A stretch of 64,000 nucleotides of DNA from the NCBI GenBank assembly GCA_947498595.1, contig CANMKX010000002.1, positions 124,001 through 188,000 on the forward strand. Direction: 5' to 3'. Numbering within the stretch: position 1 is the first letter of the stretch; each line of letters begins with the position of its first letter. Of this stretch, positions 1 through 7,569 are shown piece after piece. Under the pieces are notes generated by a model. The model worked only from the letters and a program-made list of their open reading frames with translations, had not been told where the DNA came from and did not search any database. The stretch is from an uncultured Aquimarina sp. (lineage in GTDB: Bacteria > Bacteroidota > Bacteroidia > Flavobacteriales > Flavobacteriaceae). Both the position numbers and the translations under genes were made by a program.

Positions 1-279
1 TTTTCTACCGCAAAAATGTTAATCGGTTCTGAATATACGCCTTATGTAAAACAAGGCATCAAAATCTTAGAAAAAAACCTTGAATACCAAGAAAGCTTAC
101 CTAAGCAAGATAAATATAGCAAAGTATATCTTGAATTAGGAAAATACTACTACACAATAAAAGACGATACCAAAGCAACTATGTATTTAAAACGTGGTTT
201 AAAACTTTATCCTACAGATCCTGATATTGCTCAAAGTTTATATAGTGATGGTAAAATACAGAAAAAAGAACTAAATTAA
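1..279 (+). CDS. C-terminal end of a TPR-like protein (5' truncated by window)
   Basis: The reading frame is already open at base 1 (F-S-T-A-K before the first Met), so this is the tail of a longer gene and the ATG at 16 is not its start. The visible ~92 residues contain a pattern typical of tetratricopeptide helices: a YLELGKYYY segment, then ATMYLKRGLKLYPTDPDI. Tetratricopeptide repeats mediate protein contacts. What lies upstream, and therefore the real function, cannot be seen. Confidence 0.7.
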   Translation, partial: FSTAKMLIGSEYTPYVKQGIKILEKNLEYQESLPKQDKYSKVYLELGKYYYTIKDDTKATMYLKRGLKLYPTDPDIAQSLYSDGKIQKKELN

Positions 280-352
280 TCTTAACTATTAATCAATTTT
301 GTAAGTATTAATATTTTATAGATACTATTATTATAATCTATCCTTTTATATC

Positions 353-877
353 ATGAAAAAAATCGCACTATTTTTATTTATAGCTATATTAAGTCATTAT
401 ACTTTTTCGCAACAAGTTATTATTCCGTCTAAATCTAAAGCAGATTTTGTTATTAGCAATTTAGGTGCTAAAACAAAAGGAAGTATCCGAGGTATGTATG
501 GTGAATTAAAAATAGCTATTAATCATTTAGAAAATAGTTATATTATTGCTTCTCTTGATCCTAAAGCTGTTCGTACTGGAAACGAAAAAAGAGATAAACA
601 TTTAATCAACGAAGATTTCTTTGATATAAAGCTTTATCCATCTATGATTTTTAAATCTACTGCAATTAAAATGGAAAACAATCAATTAGTTGCTTTCGGA
701 AATTTAACGATTAAAGATATCACAAAGTCTATTAGAGTTCCCATTACGTTTGAAAACAATATATTAAAAGGAAATTTCAATATTAACCGTAAAGATTATC
801 ATGTGCATAACAATAGTTTTCTAACTAAAGGTATCGGCAAAAATGTAGCTATCAGTTTTATTGCTGTAGTTAAATAA
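353..877 (+). CDS. YceI family periplasmic protein
   Basis: A 174-residue protein with a signal peptide (MKKIALFLFIAILSHYTFSQ) followed by a YceI-type lipocalin-like beta barrel. Typical features are SDxxRDxHL-like wording (TGNEKRDKHLINEDFFD), the YPSMIFKST strand and the GNLTIKDITKSI strand. YceI proteins bind isoprenoid or other lipidic ligands in the periplasm; the ligand here is unknown. Length is normal for the family. A strong terminator hairpin follows 6 bases after the stop, so the gene looks monocistronic. Confidence 0.88.
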   Translation: MKKIALFLFIAILSHYTFSQQVIIPSKSKADFVISNLGAKTKGSIRGMYGELKIAINHLENSYIIASLDPKAVRTGNEKRDKHLINEDFFDIKLYPSMIFKSTAIKMENNQLVAFGNLTIKDITKSIRVPITFENNILKGNFNINRKDYHVHNNSFLTKGIGKNVAISFIAVVK

Positions 878-883
878 TCACAT

Positions 884-915
884 AAGCACCTCTTATTTAA
901 AGATAAGAGGTGCTT
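884..915 (+). terminator. Rho-independent terminator after the YceI gene
   Basis: Perfect 12-bp inverted repeat AAGCACCTCTTA / TAAGAGGTGCTT with an 8-base loop, followed by a weak T-rich stretch. It lies directly behind the YceI stop codon. Confidence 0.8.
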
Positions 916-1001
916 CATCATTTTATCAATAATACCATTCAGAATAATCGTTATCTATCATTATTCTATTTGATTTTATCTATAATTATTTAAAATATAT
1001 G

Positions 1002-1409
1002 CTAGAACCACATTAGTTGAGGTATTGTACCTTTTTCTCCATAAACTACTGCATTTTGTTCATATTTTACAGCTAGTTTTTCTACTTGACTTTTGGTTAA
1101 ATTCCATACAAAAAAACTTTCTTCTGGCTTCCAGTTTATATCTTCGGGAATTCCTTTGGCATTAAAAAAGGATAGCTTCTCTTTTTTTAAGTCTTTTTTT
1201 AACTCCTCGTTTCGATTTTTATTTTCATCATCAGAGTACTCTTTTGAATATGGATTAAATGCTGTAATAATCATCCAATTTTCAATATTTTTATCTTCAT
1301 TATATTTTACAAACCGTTGATTATTCTTTCCTATTTTTAGAATTATGATTTCCTTTTCTAATTGGATTTGATATGCTGTTTCTGAATAAGCTTCTTCTAA
1401 TGTTTTCAT
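1002..1409 (-). CDS. DUF3293-like protein
   Basis: 135 residues with the wording I associate with DUF3293: ITAFNPYS, then ENKNRNEEL, a Trp-Lys-Pro-Glu-Glu-SFFV strand and a final KYEQNAVVYGE segment. The molecular function of this family is unknown. It is the last gene of a three-gene run on the minus strand: the upstream hydroxylase-like gene ends only 3 bases before this start, so the two are probably co-transcribed. Confidence 0.7.
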   Translation of the reverse strand: MKTLEEAYSETAYQIQLEKEIIILKIGKNNQRFVKYNEDKNIENWMIITAFNPYSKEYSDDENKNRNEELKKDLKKEKLSFFNAKGIPEDINWKPEESFFVWNLTKSQVEKLAVKYEQNAVVYGEKGTIPQLMWF

Positions 1410-1412
1410 CTT

Positions 1413-2267
1413 TTACGCGTAGATTACGTTTAAAAAAGGGTTCCAGTTTTTAACCGTTGTTACCTTTATATTATTACCTTCTTCTATTACCTTAACTCCA
1501 CTTATTTCTTCTGGTAGTAACACCATTTTTTGTTCTGCAAATGGTCTTTTTTCTGGAGCAAGCCATCCTTTATCGTTTTTACGAAAAACCTCTCCTGTTT
1601 CTCTTCTTAAATGCTTTCCGTAATTAACCCAGCAATTTTGACCTCTAGTCTCTGTTGTTAGAGCTGCTCGTGCCAATGGCGTAAACATTTTACAGTGTGT
1701 CATCCATGCCAAATCTTCTCCTATTGGCCCAAAACTATATCCATATGCTGCATGTCCAAAAACATCGTGTACTATCCTAAACAAATCATTTATCGTTAAT
1801 TCATAGTCGTTTACAAAATGTCCCGTTTTACACAACATAATATTATCTTCATTACAGTTAGTCTCTCCAAAACCATTATCAGTTTTAAAAAAATACATAT
1901 GATATTGATGTAAATCCATCAGCATTTCGTAACTATTTTTATAAGGTTCTCCTGTTCCGGTATAAGGTTCAAATTGAATTTTCATCTCGCTTTTTTGTAA
2001 AAACTCGAACTGTTGTACCACTTCTTTTCCTAATTGTTCATATGCTGCAACTACACTTTTATTTTGTATTGTGTGCTTCTTATTTTCAAAGGCATCAGCT
2101 ATTTTTACCCCTATAGTTTCGTTCATCTTACCTTCATACAAAAAACTGTAATGTGGTATTTTAAATTCATTTTTATATTCGGATTCTAATTGCGTAAAAA
2201 CAGGACATTTTCCTCCATGTATAATTTTAACATTGCAATATTTTATCAGGTCTTTCAACTTCTTCAT
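1413..2267 (-). CDS. Aromatic amino acid hydroxylase-like iron protein (putative)
   Basis: 284 residues. The centre carries HDVFGH followed 11 residues later by a Glu (PIGEDLAWM). This resembles the His-x4-His...Glu facial triad that holds non-heme iron in pterin-dependent aromatic amino acid hydroxylases. The spacing to the Glu is shorter than in classical phenylalanine hydroxylase, so the substrate should not be assumed. It overlaps the upstream adenosylhomocysteinase-like gene by 4 bases (ATGA-type coupling) and is followed by the DUF3293 gene. I infer that the three act together in one unidentified amino-acid or cofactor pathway. Confidence 0.55.
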   Translation of the reverse strand: MKKLKDLIKYCNVKIIHGGKCPVFTQLESEYKNEFKIPHYSFLYEGKMNETIGVKIADAFENKKHTIQNKSVVAAYEQLGKEVVQQFEFLQKSEMKIQFEPYTGTGEPYKNSYEMLMDLHQYHMYFFKTDNGFGETNCNEDNIMLCKTGHFVNDYELTINDLFRIVHDVFGHAAYGYSFGPIGEDLAWMTHCKMFTPLARAALTTETRGQNCWVNYGKHLRRETGEVFRKNDKGWLAPEKRPFAEQKMVLLPEEISGVKVIEEGNNIKVTTVKNWNPFLNVIYA

Positions 2268-3322
2268 ACCACCTCTTGCATTTCATTAAAAATAGTTTCC
2301 CAAGTTGCTACTACTTCGTCTGATATATATGCTGGAAAAGGGTGTAATCCATTTTCTAAATTAGAATACATTAGTATATCTACTCCCATATTATGTGCAT
2401 AAAAAACTGGATCTAGATATCTCATTAATGTAGGTTTATCTATAAAAAAATTAATCGGTTTCTTTTTACACATCACTGCTGTTTCTTCAAAAGCGTATCC
2501 AAATTCGTCTTCACCTCCCATATTAGCGAGGTATTTATCTTTAAAGAAATTTACATCGTAATTTTTTGAAACTACATCTTTTATTCCTGTTGCTGTTACG
2601 ATAGCAAACATTGAGGATGCTCTTTTTTCTATTTCTTTGGTATTAGTTGCTATTAATGTAGCAAAACCTCTTTTTCTTGCAGTATTTAAATGTTCCTTAT
2701 CTACATCAATTATTGTTATTTTGGAGGTATATTTTTCTAAATATTGAGCAATTCCTTTGCCTACTTTCCCATAGCCAAAAATCATAAACTCACGATCTTT
2801 TATATCTTCTTGAGCTAATTCTTTAAAGGCTCTTACAAATGCTTCTCCAGTTCCTAAAACCCCTTCTAAGTTTTTTATTTTACTTTGATCAACTGAGATT
2901 ACTGGATATGCTGTTTTTGCTTTACTATATTTATTGGTTCCAGTCCCTGTTATTTCAACGGTTCCTATTTTAGGTTTTCCTATATCTAATAATTCTCCAG
3001 CGCAATCTAGATAAATATCATATTCATTATTTTCAACCTCTATTTCTTTTTGCCAATGACCGCCTGCTTCAACAAACTGCTCTAATAGTTTAATATCTAC
3101 ATCCATAAAGCTAGGAGAAGTAACTACTATCTCTGCTCCTCCTGCATATAGTATTTCTAACTTTATGATTGTTTCTCGTGTAAAAGGAATATTATGTAAT
3201 ATTTTTATTCCTTTATAAGGTTGGTTTTTTACAACTCGTTCTAGTTGTTTTTGAAGAAATGGAAATTGTGTTCTATCATATTCTTTTTTAATAGAATTGA
3301 TAAATTCAATCATCTTTTTCAT
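2264..3322 (-). CDS. Adenosylhomocysteinase-like NAD-binding protein
   Basis: 352 residues. The C-terminal half has a Rossmann-type dinucleotide site (MIFGYGKVGKGIAQYL, with an acidic IIDVD at the end of the second strand). This arrangement resembles the NAD domain of S-adenosylhomocysteine hydrolase. The protein is ~80 residues shorter than a genuine SAHH and I do not recognise the full catalytic set, so it is probably a family relative rather than the housekeeping enzyme. It is the first gene of the three-gene operon and is translationally coupled to the iron-protein gene. Confidence 0.55.
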   Translation of the reverse strand: MKKMIEFINSIKKEYDRTQFPFLQKQLERVVKNQPYKGIKILHNIPFTRETIIKLEILYAGGAEIVVTSPSFMDVDIKLLEQFVEAGGHWQKEIEVENNEYDIYLDCAGELLDIGKPKIGTVEITGTGTNKYSKAKTAYPVISVDQSKIKNLEGVLGTGEAFVRAFKELAQEDIKDREFMIFGYGKVGKGIAQYLEKYTSKITIIDVDKEHLNTARKRGFATLIATNTKEIEKRASSMFAIVTATGIKDVVSKNYDVNFFKDKYLANMGGEDEFGYAFEETAVMCKKKPINFFIDKPTLMRYLDPVFYAHNMGVDILMYSNLENGLHPFPAYISDEVVATWETIFNEMQEVV

Positions 3323-3466
3323 AGCCGATAAGTTTAATTTGTGTATCTCAAATATATCGACGTTTTTTTTTGATATTCTTTTCTGCGTATTCTTTTAACC
3401 AATAACCATATAAATTATTCCTATAAACATCACATATCGCAATTCATTAAATTTATAGCTTTACAA

Positions 3467-4030
3467 TTATTTCCCTCGTATTCTACTTAATGTTTCTTGA
3501 GAAATTCCTAGCATAGATGCTACATGTCCTAAATTAGCTATTAATGTAACATTAGGGAAAAAGCCTAAAAGCAGTTCGTATTTCTCTTTAGCTGTCATAA
3601 AATAATATCCTTTATAGAAATCATCGATTAGTGCCATTTGTTCTTCTAACAAAACCCGTCCAAATCGTTCTAGTTCTGGGTATTGCTGATAAAGTTCTTG
3701 CCATTGATCATATGTCAATGAATAAACTTTGGTATCCTCTTCAATTACTTCTATATATTCAGATGCTGGTTTTCTTAAAATATAACTATGCCAAGATGTT
3801 ATTACACTGTTTTCTGGATAAATCCAATTGGTTATATCTTTTCCTTTTTGATAATAAAAAGTACGTATCGTGCCTTTGGCTATAAAATAGAGTCTTTTAC
3901 AAGTTTTACCTACTTCCAGAATCTGATCATTTTTAGAGAACACTTCTTCTTTCATAAGTATTAGCATCTCATTTTCAGCCTCTGGGCTCAATAATATATA
4001 TTTTTTTATATAATCTATTAATGGATTCAA
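3467..4030 (-). CDS. Crp/Fnr family transcriptional regulator
   Basis: 187 residues: an N-terminal cyclic-nucleotide-binding-like beta roll (residues ~15-115, including KGTIRTFYYQKGKDITNWIYPENSVITSW) and a C-terminal winged HTH ending in HVASMLGISQETLSRIRGK. Bacteroidota have many such one-domain-sensor regulators without a known ligand. The in-frame start is TTG (or ATT just upstream); a TAA stop lies four codons further up and no ATG is available before residue 21. The upstream 295 bases hold its promoter and that of the divergent HTH gene. Confidence 0.85.
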   Translation of the reverse strand: MNPLIDYIKKYILLSPEAENEMLILMKEEVFSKNDQILEVGKTCKRLYFIAKGTIRTFYYQKGKDITNWIYPENSVITSWHSYILRKPASEYIEVIEEDTKVYSLTYDQWQELYQQYPELERFGRVLLEEQMALIDDFYKGYYFMTAKEKYELLLGFFPNVTLIANLGHVASMLGISQETLSRIRGK

Positions 4031-4228
4031 AATGTTTGTTTATAGAATTTTAAAGATATAAATTATAGCATACTCTTCATCTATTTTAGGTTGTTTTTTT
4101 TAACATCTACAAATTTCACTTTTGATACTAAAAGATATTTTTTATTATGAATCTCTTATCTTTTTAAGACAATATACTACACTTTTTACAAGTTGTTTTA
4201 AGCACGCATATAGCACTAGCTCTTTTCT

Positions 4229-4277
4229 TTTTATTTGTTTGCTTTTAAAAAAAGTGGTTAATTTGTTAGTACACTTA
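4229..4277 (+). promoter_or_regulatory. Shared upstream element / putative promoter, copy 1
   Basis: A 49-base block (TTTTTATTTGTTTGCTTTT ... GGTTAATTTGTTAG) recurs with modest changes upstream of the paralogous regulator at 5574. The TTTG and TTA-TTTG parts resemble the Bacteroidota promoter boxes (TTTG / TAnnTTTG), although the spacing is not exact. It could also be an autoregulatory operator. Confidence 0.35.
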
Positions 4278-4325
4278 TCATTCTAAACTATATCTTTTTA
4301 CTTTTATTATCTTATTACCAATACT

Positions 4326-4796
4326 ATGAAGGGAAATTTCTTAAAAGAAAAAATTAAAAATTCTGGATTTCAACAAGCCAGTGTTGCTGCAAAATTGGGT
4401 ATTACTCCTCAAAGTCTTGAGAGTAAATTAAAATCTAAAGATATTAAAGTTAGTTTTTTATTAGAAGTTGCAAAGGCTATCAATAAAAATGTCTATTATT
4501 TTTTTGATGAATTGAATCATGATTATTTTGTTTCAGAATATAATCCTTCTAATAGGAAAGAGGAAGTTGCTGAACCTATTGCAGAAGTTACTCAACTTAA
4601 AGATAATGAGTTTTTAAACAAAGTTTCTGAAACTATAGAAGCAAAACTAACACCTATTCTTAACGATACTGATAATCATATTAACCTTCTTGCAGAGGCA
4701 CAAGCTAGAACACTTGTTAATCAAAGTGAAATATTAGACAAACTAGATTTAATACTATCCGAATATAAAAAATCGTCAAAAAATAATAAAGGTTAG
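4326..4796 (+). CDS. HTH (XRE-like) regulator, paralog 1
   Basis: 156 residues. The N-terminus is a helix-turn-helix (FLKEKIKNSGFQQASVAAKLGITPQSLESKLKSKDIKVSFLLEVAKAIN). The C-terminus is helical and includes NHINLLAEAQARTLVNQSEILDKLDLIL, probably a dimerisation or ligand segment. It is ~70% identical by eye to the gene at 5574. The two copies bracket a convergent pair of small genes. No operon partner lies downstream on the same strand. DNA target unknown. Confidence 0.75.
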   Translation: MKGNFLKEKIKNSGFQQASVAAKLGITPQSLESKLKSKDIKVSFLLEVAKAINKNVYYFFDELNHDYFVSEYNPSNRKEEVAEPIAEVTQLKDNEFLNKVSETIEAKLTPILNDTDNHINLLAEAQARTLVNQSEILDKLDLILSEYKKSSKNNKG

Positions 4797-4824
4797 AGAG
4801 TTATATAAACTCTCTAAATTACAC

Positions 4825-5022
4825 CTAATAACTCATTCTATTAATCATCATGTATAAAGCATCAATACGTTGATCATTAATTTTTCTATTGTATTTCAAA
4901 AATTTTTGTATACTTCCTTCTGCAATACCTATTTGTCGATCTATCGCATGACTATTTAAAATCTCTTTGTGATTATGGAGCCAGGTTTCTACTTTTTCTC
5001 TTCTAGCATTGTTTGTTTCCAT
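4825..5022 (-). CDS. Small HTH-like protein (paired module, second gene)
   Basis: 65 residues without a recognised name. The pattern VETWLHNHKEIL...GSIQKFLKYNRKINDQRIDALY closely parallels the 66-residue protein at 36071 in the mobile element (VEQWLKANRSVL...GTIQKFVTNERGLKKERIQILY). The shared G-[ST]-IQKF motif looks like a DNA-recognition helix. It follows the 80-residue gene by 12 bases, the same order as the homologous pair in the element. Confidence 0.6.
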   Translation of the reverse strand: METNNARREKVETWLHNHKEILNSHAIDRQIGIAEGSIQKFLKYNRKINDQRIDALYMMINRMSY

Positions 5023-5034
5023 TAATTCTTTTTA

Positions 5035-5277
5035 TTAATTGTCTTTATTCATTTTACTAGCTTGTATATAATAAAAGCGCCTTGCTTTGTTTATTAATAA
5101 CAAAGCCTCTTGTATTTTTGTTTTTTTATTGTACAATTTATTGATCCAATTGTTAAGCATTGTTTCGTATCGCATATTATCATTTACTCCATCAATGAAG
5201 CTATACCAATCAATATTCAATCCTTGCACTATTTTTTTTGTAAATTCTACGTTTTTACAGCTATTCTTATCATTCAT
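5035..5277 (-). CDS. Small conserved protein (paired module, first gene)
   Basis: 80 residues, function unknown. It shares the core Y-E-x-M-L-x-x-W-[IV]-[ND]-[KR]-x-Y-N-K-x4-Q-E-A-L with the 91-residue protein at 35660 in the mobile element. Mostly helical and charged; no signal peptide. Probably co-transcribed with the downstream 65-residue gene. Confidence 0.55.
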   Translation of the reverse strand: MNDKNSCKNVEFTKKIVQGLNIDWYSFIDGVNDNMRYETMLNNWINKLYNKKTKIQEALLLINKARRFYYIQASKMNKDN

Positions 5278-5470
5278 AGCATTCAGATTATTTATAAGCT
5301 TTTTAGGGTAAAAAATCTCTCCTTTCTAGAGGTTTTACCTTTTACCATTTTATCGCATGCCAATCTTATAATCTTACTTTTTTGTTTTCCCTTTAAATAC
5401 TTTAATTATTGTTTCTAATACAGTTTTAGTCGTAAAAAAATGACATTTCTCAACTTATTTTATGCTCTTT

Positions 5471-5519
5471 TTTTTATTTGTTTACTGCTTAAAAATTTGT
5501 TTACTTTGTTAATGTACTT
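5471..5519 (+). promoter_or_regulatory. Shared upstream element / putative promoter, copy 2
   Basis: Counterpart of the block at 4229: TTTTTATTTGTTTACTGCTT ... TTTACTTTGTTAATG. The same order of TTTG and TTACTTTG boxes lies ~55 bases ahead of the second regulator. The similarity outside the coding region suggests a duplicated gene with its control region. Confidence 0.35.
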
Positions 5520-5573
5520 CGAAAACAAATATAAACATATTTGTTTATTATAAACAGATTTATTCATAAAATA

Positions 5574-6026
5574 ATGAAAGGTGATTTTCTTAAAGAAAAA
5601 ATTAAAAATTCCGGTTTCCAGCAATCTGAGGTAGCTAGCAAGTTAGGAATAACGCCTCAAGGCTTGGAAAGTAAATTAAAATCAAAAGATATTAAAGTTA
5701 GTTTTCTTCTTAAAGTAGCCAAAGCAATAAACAAAAACGTTTATTATTTTTTTGATGAATTAAATCATGATTATTTCGTTTCTAATTATGAAACTTCTTC
5801 TAAGGATTCTCAGAAAAAGATCGAACCTTCAGAAAGTGATCAGCAATTTTTACATGTGATTTCTGAAACGCTAACAAATAAACTTTCTCCATTATTAGAT
5901 GATACTGAAAATCATGTAAATCTTCTTGCTGAAGCGCAAGCAAGATCTTTGGTTAATCAAAGTGAAATATTAGATAAACTTGATCAAATAATTGTTAATT
6001 ACAAAAAGTCTTCTAAAAATAAATAA
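5574..6026 (+). CDS. HTH (XRE-like) regulator, paralog 2
   Basis: 150 residues from the ATG at 5574. That start aligns exactly with MKGNFLKEK of the paralog; the ORF-track start at 5541 adds 11 unmatched residues. Same domain plan: N-terminal HTH (QQSEVASKLGITPQGLESK), variable linker, and a conserved C-terminal helix (HVNLLAEAQARSLVNQSEILDKLDQII). The small gene on the opposite strand ends 2 bases beyond its stop, so transcription is convergent. Confidence 0.75.
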   Translation: MKGDFLKEKIKNSGFQQSEVASKLGITPQGLESKLKSKDIKVSFLLKVAKAINKNVYYFFDELNHDYFVSNYETSSKDSQKKIEPSESDQQFLHVISETLTNKLSPLLDDTENHVNLLAEAQARSLVNQSEILDKLDQIIVNYKKSSKNK

Positions 6027-6028
6027 CG

Positions 6029-6190
6029 TTATTTTTTCTCTTTTTTAACTTCTACATTCTCTAGAATATTATCGATCACTTTTCTTGAATCTTTACGTAT
6101 TTCGTTTCTAATTTTTTCTCGTTCTTCTTTTGATAAATCTTTCCCAAAATCGTCTAACAATATCGCATTTCGTAAATTCTTGATTCCCAT
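6029..6190 (-). CDS. Small charged protein, 53 aa (not in ORF track)
   Basis: An ATG at 6190 opens a 53-codon frame ending in TAA at 6029: MGIKNLRNAILLDDFGKDL followed by a strongly charged KEEREKIRNEIRKDSRK helix. The start is followed by sensible amphipathic sequence and the frame fills the gap exactly up to the convergent regulator stop. Function unknown. It is short, so the call rests on composition only. Confidence 0.45.
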   Translation of the reverse strand: MGIKNLRNAILLDDFGKDLSKEEREKIRNEIRKDSRKVIDNILENVEVKKEKK

Positions 6191-6561
6191 ACTATTTTTT
6201 TTTCACTAAACTCTATTGCTTTTCTTGTGGTACTTTCAACATTACAGTACCAACATACAACCTCATCAGAAAATAAACGTTATTATTTATAAATATAAAT
6301 TCTTTTGTTTACAATTAGCAATATCTAAAGTTTTATTGAAAAAACATTACGGTTTTACCATAAAATAATTACGGTACAGTGTTAAATTTTAAATTGCTAT
6401 TCAGCTACCTCCTTTGAATTTCACTTCATGTGTTATTCAAAATGCATTAATACTAGTTTTTCTTGCTACAATATACTTAATCATTTTCTCTAATTTTGAA
6501 GAAAATTAATTACCTTAAACCTCATAAACATTTATTTTACTTAATAAAACTCCTAGTCATT
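6191..6561 (+). other. Gene-free stretch upstream of the DinB-like gene
   Basis: 371 bases of AT-rich sequence. I see no convincing frame or RNA gene. It must hold the promoters for the small minus-strand gene and the plus-strand DinB-like gene. A short repeat of TTACGGT (in TTACGGTTTTACC and AATTACGGTAC) is the only pattern noticed. Confidence 0.4.
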
Positions 6562-7017
6562 ATGAAACATGCTATCATTAATTTGTATAATAGAGATATT
6601 GATAAATTAATATCTGAAATTAATCTTTTTCCATCTGATGCCTCATTGTGGTTATTAAAAGGTACTGTTACAAACTCTGCTGGTACTCTTGGGTTGCATC
6701 TCGTAGGAAACCTAAATCATTTTATTGGTGCTGTTCTTGGTAAAACTGGTTATATTAGAGAAAGAGAGCTAGAGTTTTCGACAAGAAATGTTTCTAAATC
6801 TGATTTAATAGCATTAATAAATGATACTAAAAACATTGTTAATACAACACTTAATAACCTTATAGAGAGTGAGCTTTTATCTGAATATCCTCTTGAATCT
6901 CCTTCGCAATCCAATAAAGGTAGTGTTACTACAGATTTTATGTTAATGCATTTATTAGCACACCTTAATTATCATCTTGGCCAAATAAATTACCACCGAA
7001 GATTATTACAAGAATAA
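6562..7017 (+). CDS. DinB-like four-helix protein (DUF1572-type)
   Basis: 151 residues from the ATG at 6562; the longer ORF-track start is TTG and adds a hydrophobic run that matches nothing. Features of DinB-like metal-binding bundles are visible: an early NHFIGAVLGKTGYIRERE helix with His, and the C-terminal LMHLLAHLNYHLGQINYHRRLL with several His residues that could ligate a metal. DinB-like proteins are often thiol-dependent transferases or stress proteins. The specific role is unknown. Confidence 0.7.
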   Translation: MKHAIINLYNRDIDKLISEINLFPSDASLWLLKGTVTNSAGTLGLHLVGNLNHFIGAVLGKTGYIRERELEFSTRNVSKSDLIALINDTKNIVNTTLNNLIESELLSEYPLESPSQSNKGSVTTDFMLMHLLAHLNYHLGQINYHRRLLQE

Positions 7018-7031
7018 ATTATATTAAATCA

Positions 7032-7496
7032 TTAAGATCTAGGTTTATCAATACCACGATCATACATTATAATACTACCTGCAACTGCCACATTAAGACT
7101 TAATGTAGATTTAAATTTGATTAAATGATGAGATTTTTCTATTGCTTTTTTAGATAATCCGTGATCTTCTGCTCCTAATAAGTAGACGCATCTCCTTGGA
7201 TGGTGAAAAGTTTCTAGAGGCACTGCTTGATCCGTAAGTTCTACACCTACTAGCATTGCTCCTTTTGGTAAATGCGCATAAAAATCATCAAAAGTATCAT
7301 AATGAAAATATGGCATTGCCCCTACTGCTTTATGGGTATCACAAGCTTGTTTTGCATATCTATTACCGATACTAAAAATAAAACTGGCTCCCATATTTTG
7401 TGCAGAACGCCATAGTACTCCTAAGTTTTCTGGGGTTTTTCCATTTTGTATTCCTATTCCAAAAAAACCTTGCTCTAATGTATCTATCAATGACAT
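7032..7496 (-). CDS. SpoU/TrmH-type RNA methyltransferase
   Basis: 154 residues forming a single SPOUT domain. SPOUT motif 1 is NGKTPENLGVLWRSAQNMGA, motif 2 is VYLLGAEDHGLS, and motif 3 is LSLNVAVAGSIIMYD. These proteins 2'-O-methylate tRNA or rRNA nucleosides with SAM bound in a trefoil knot. No extra RNA-binding domain is present, so the exact target is not predictable. Confidence 0.85.
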   Translation of the reverse strand: MSLIDTLEQGFFGIGIQNGKTPENLGVLWRSAQNMGASFIFSIGNRYAKQACDTHKAVGAMPYFHYDTFDDFYAHLPKGAMLVGVELTDQAVPLETFHHPRRCVYLLGAEDHGLSKKAIEKSHHLIKFKSTLSLNVAVAGSIIMYDRGIDKPRS

Positions 7497-7569
7497 TTTA
7501 ATTATTTTTTAATCACTGACAAACTTATTAATTTTACTACAATCCTTATTTATAGATCTCTTTTGATTT

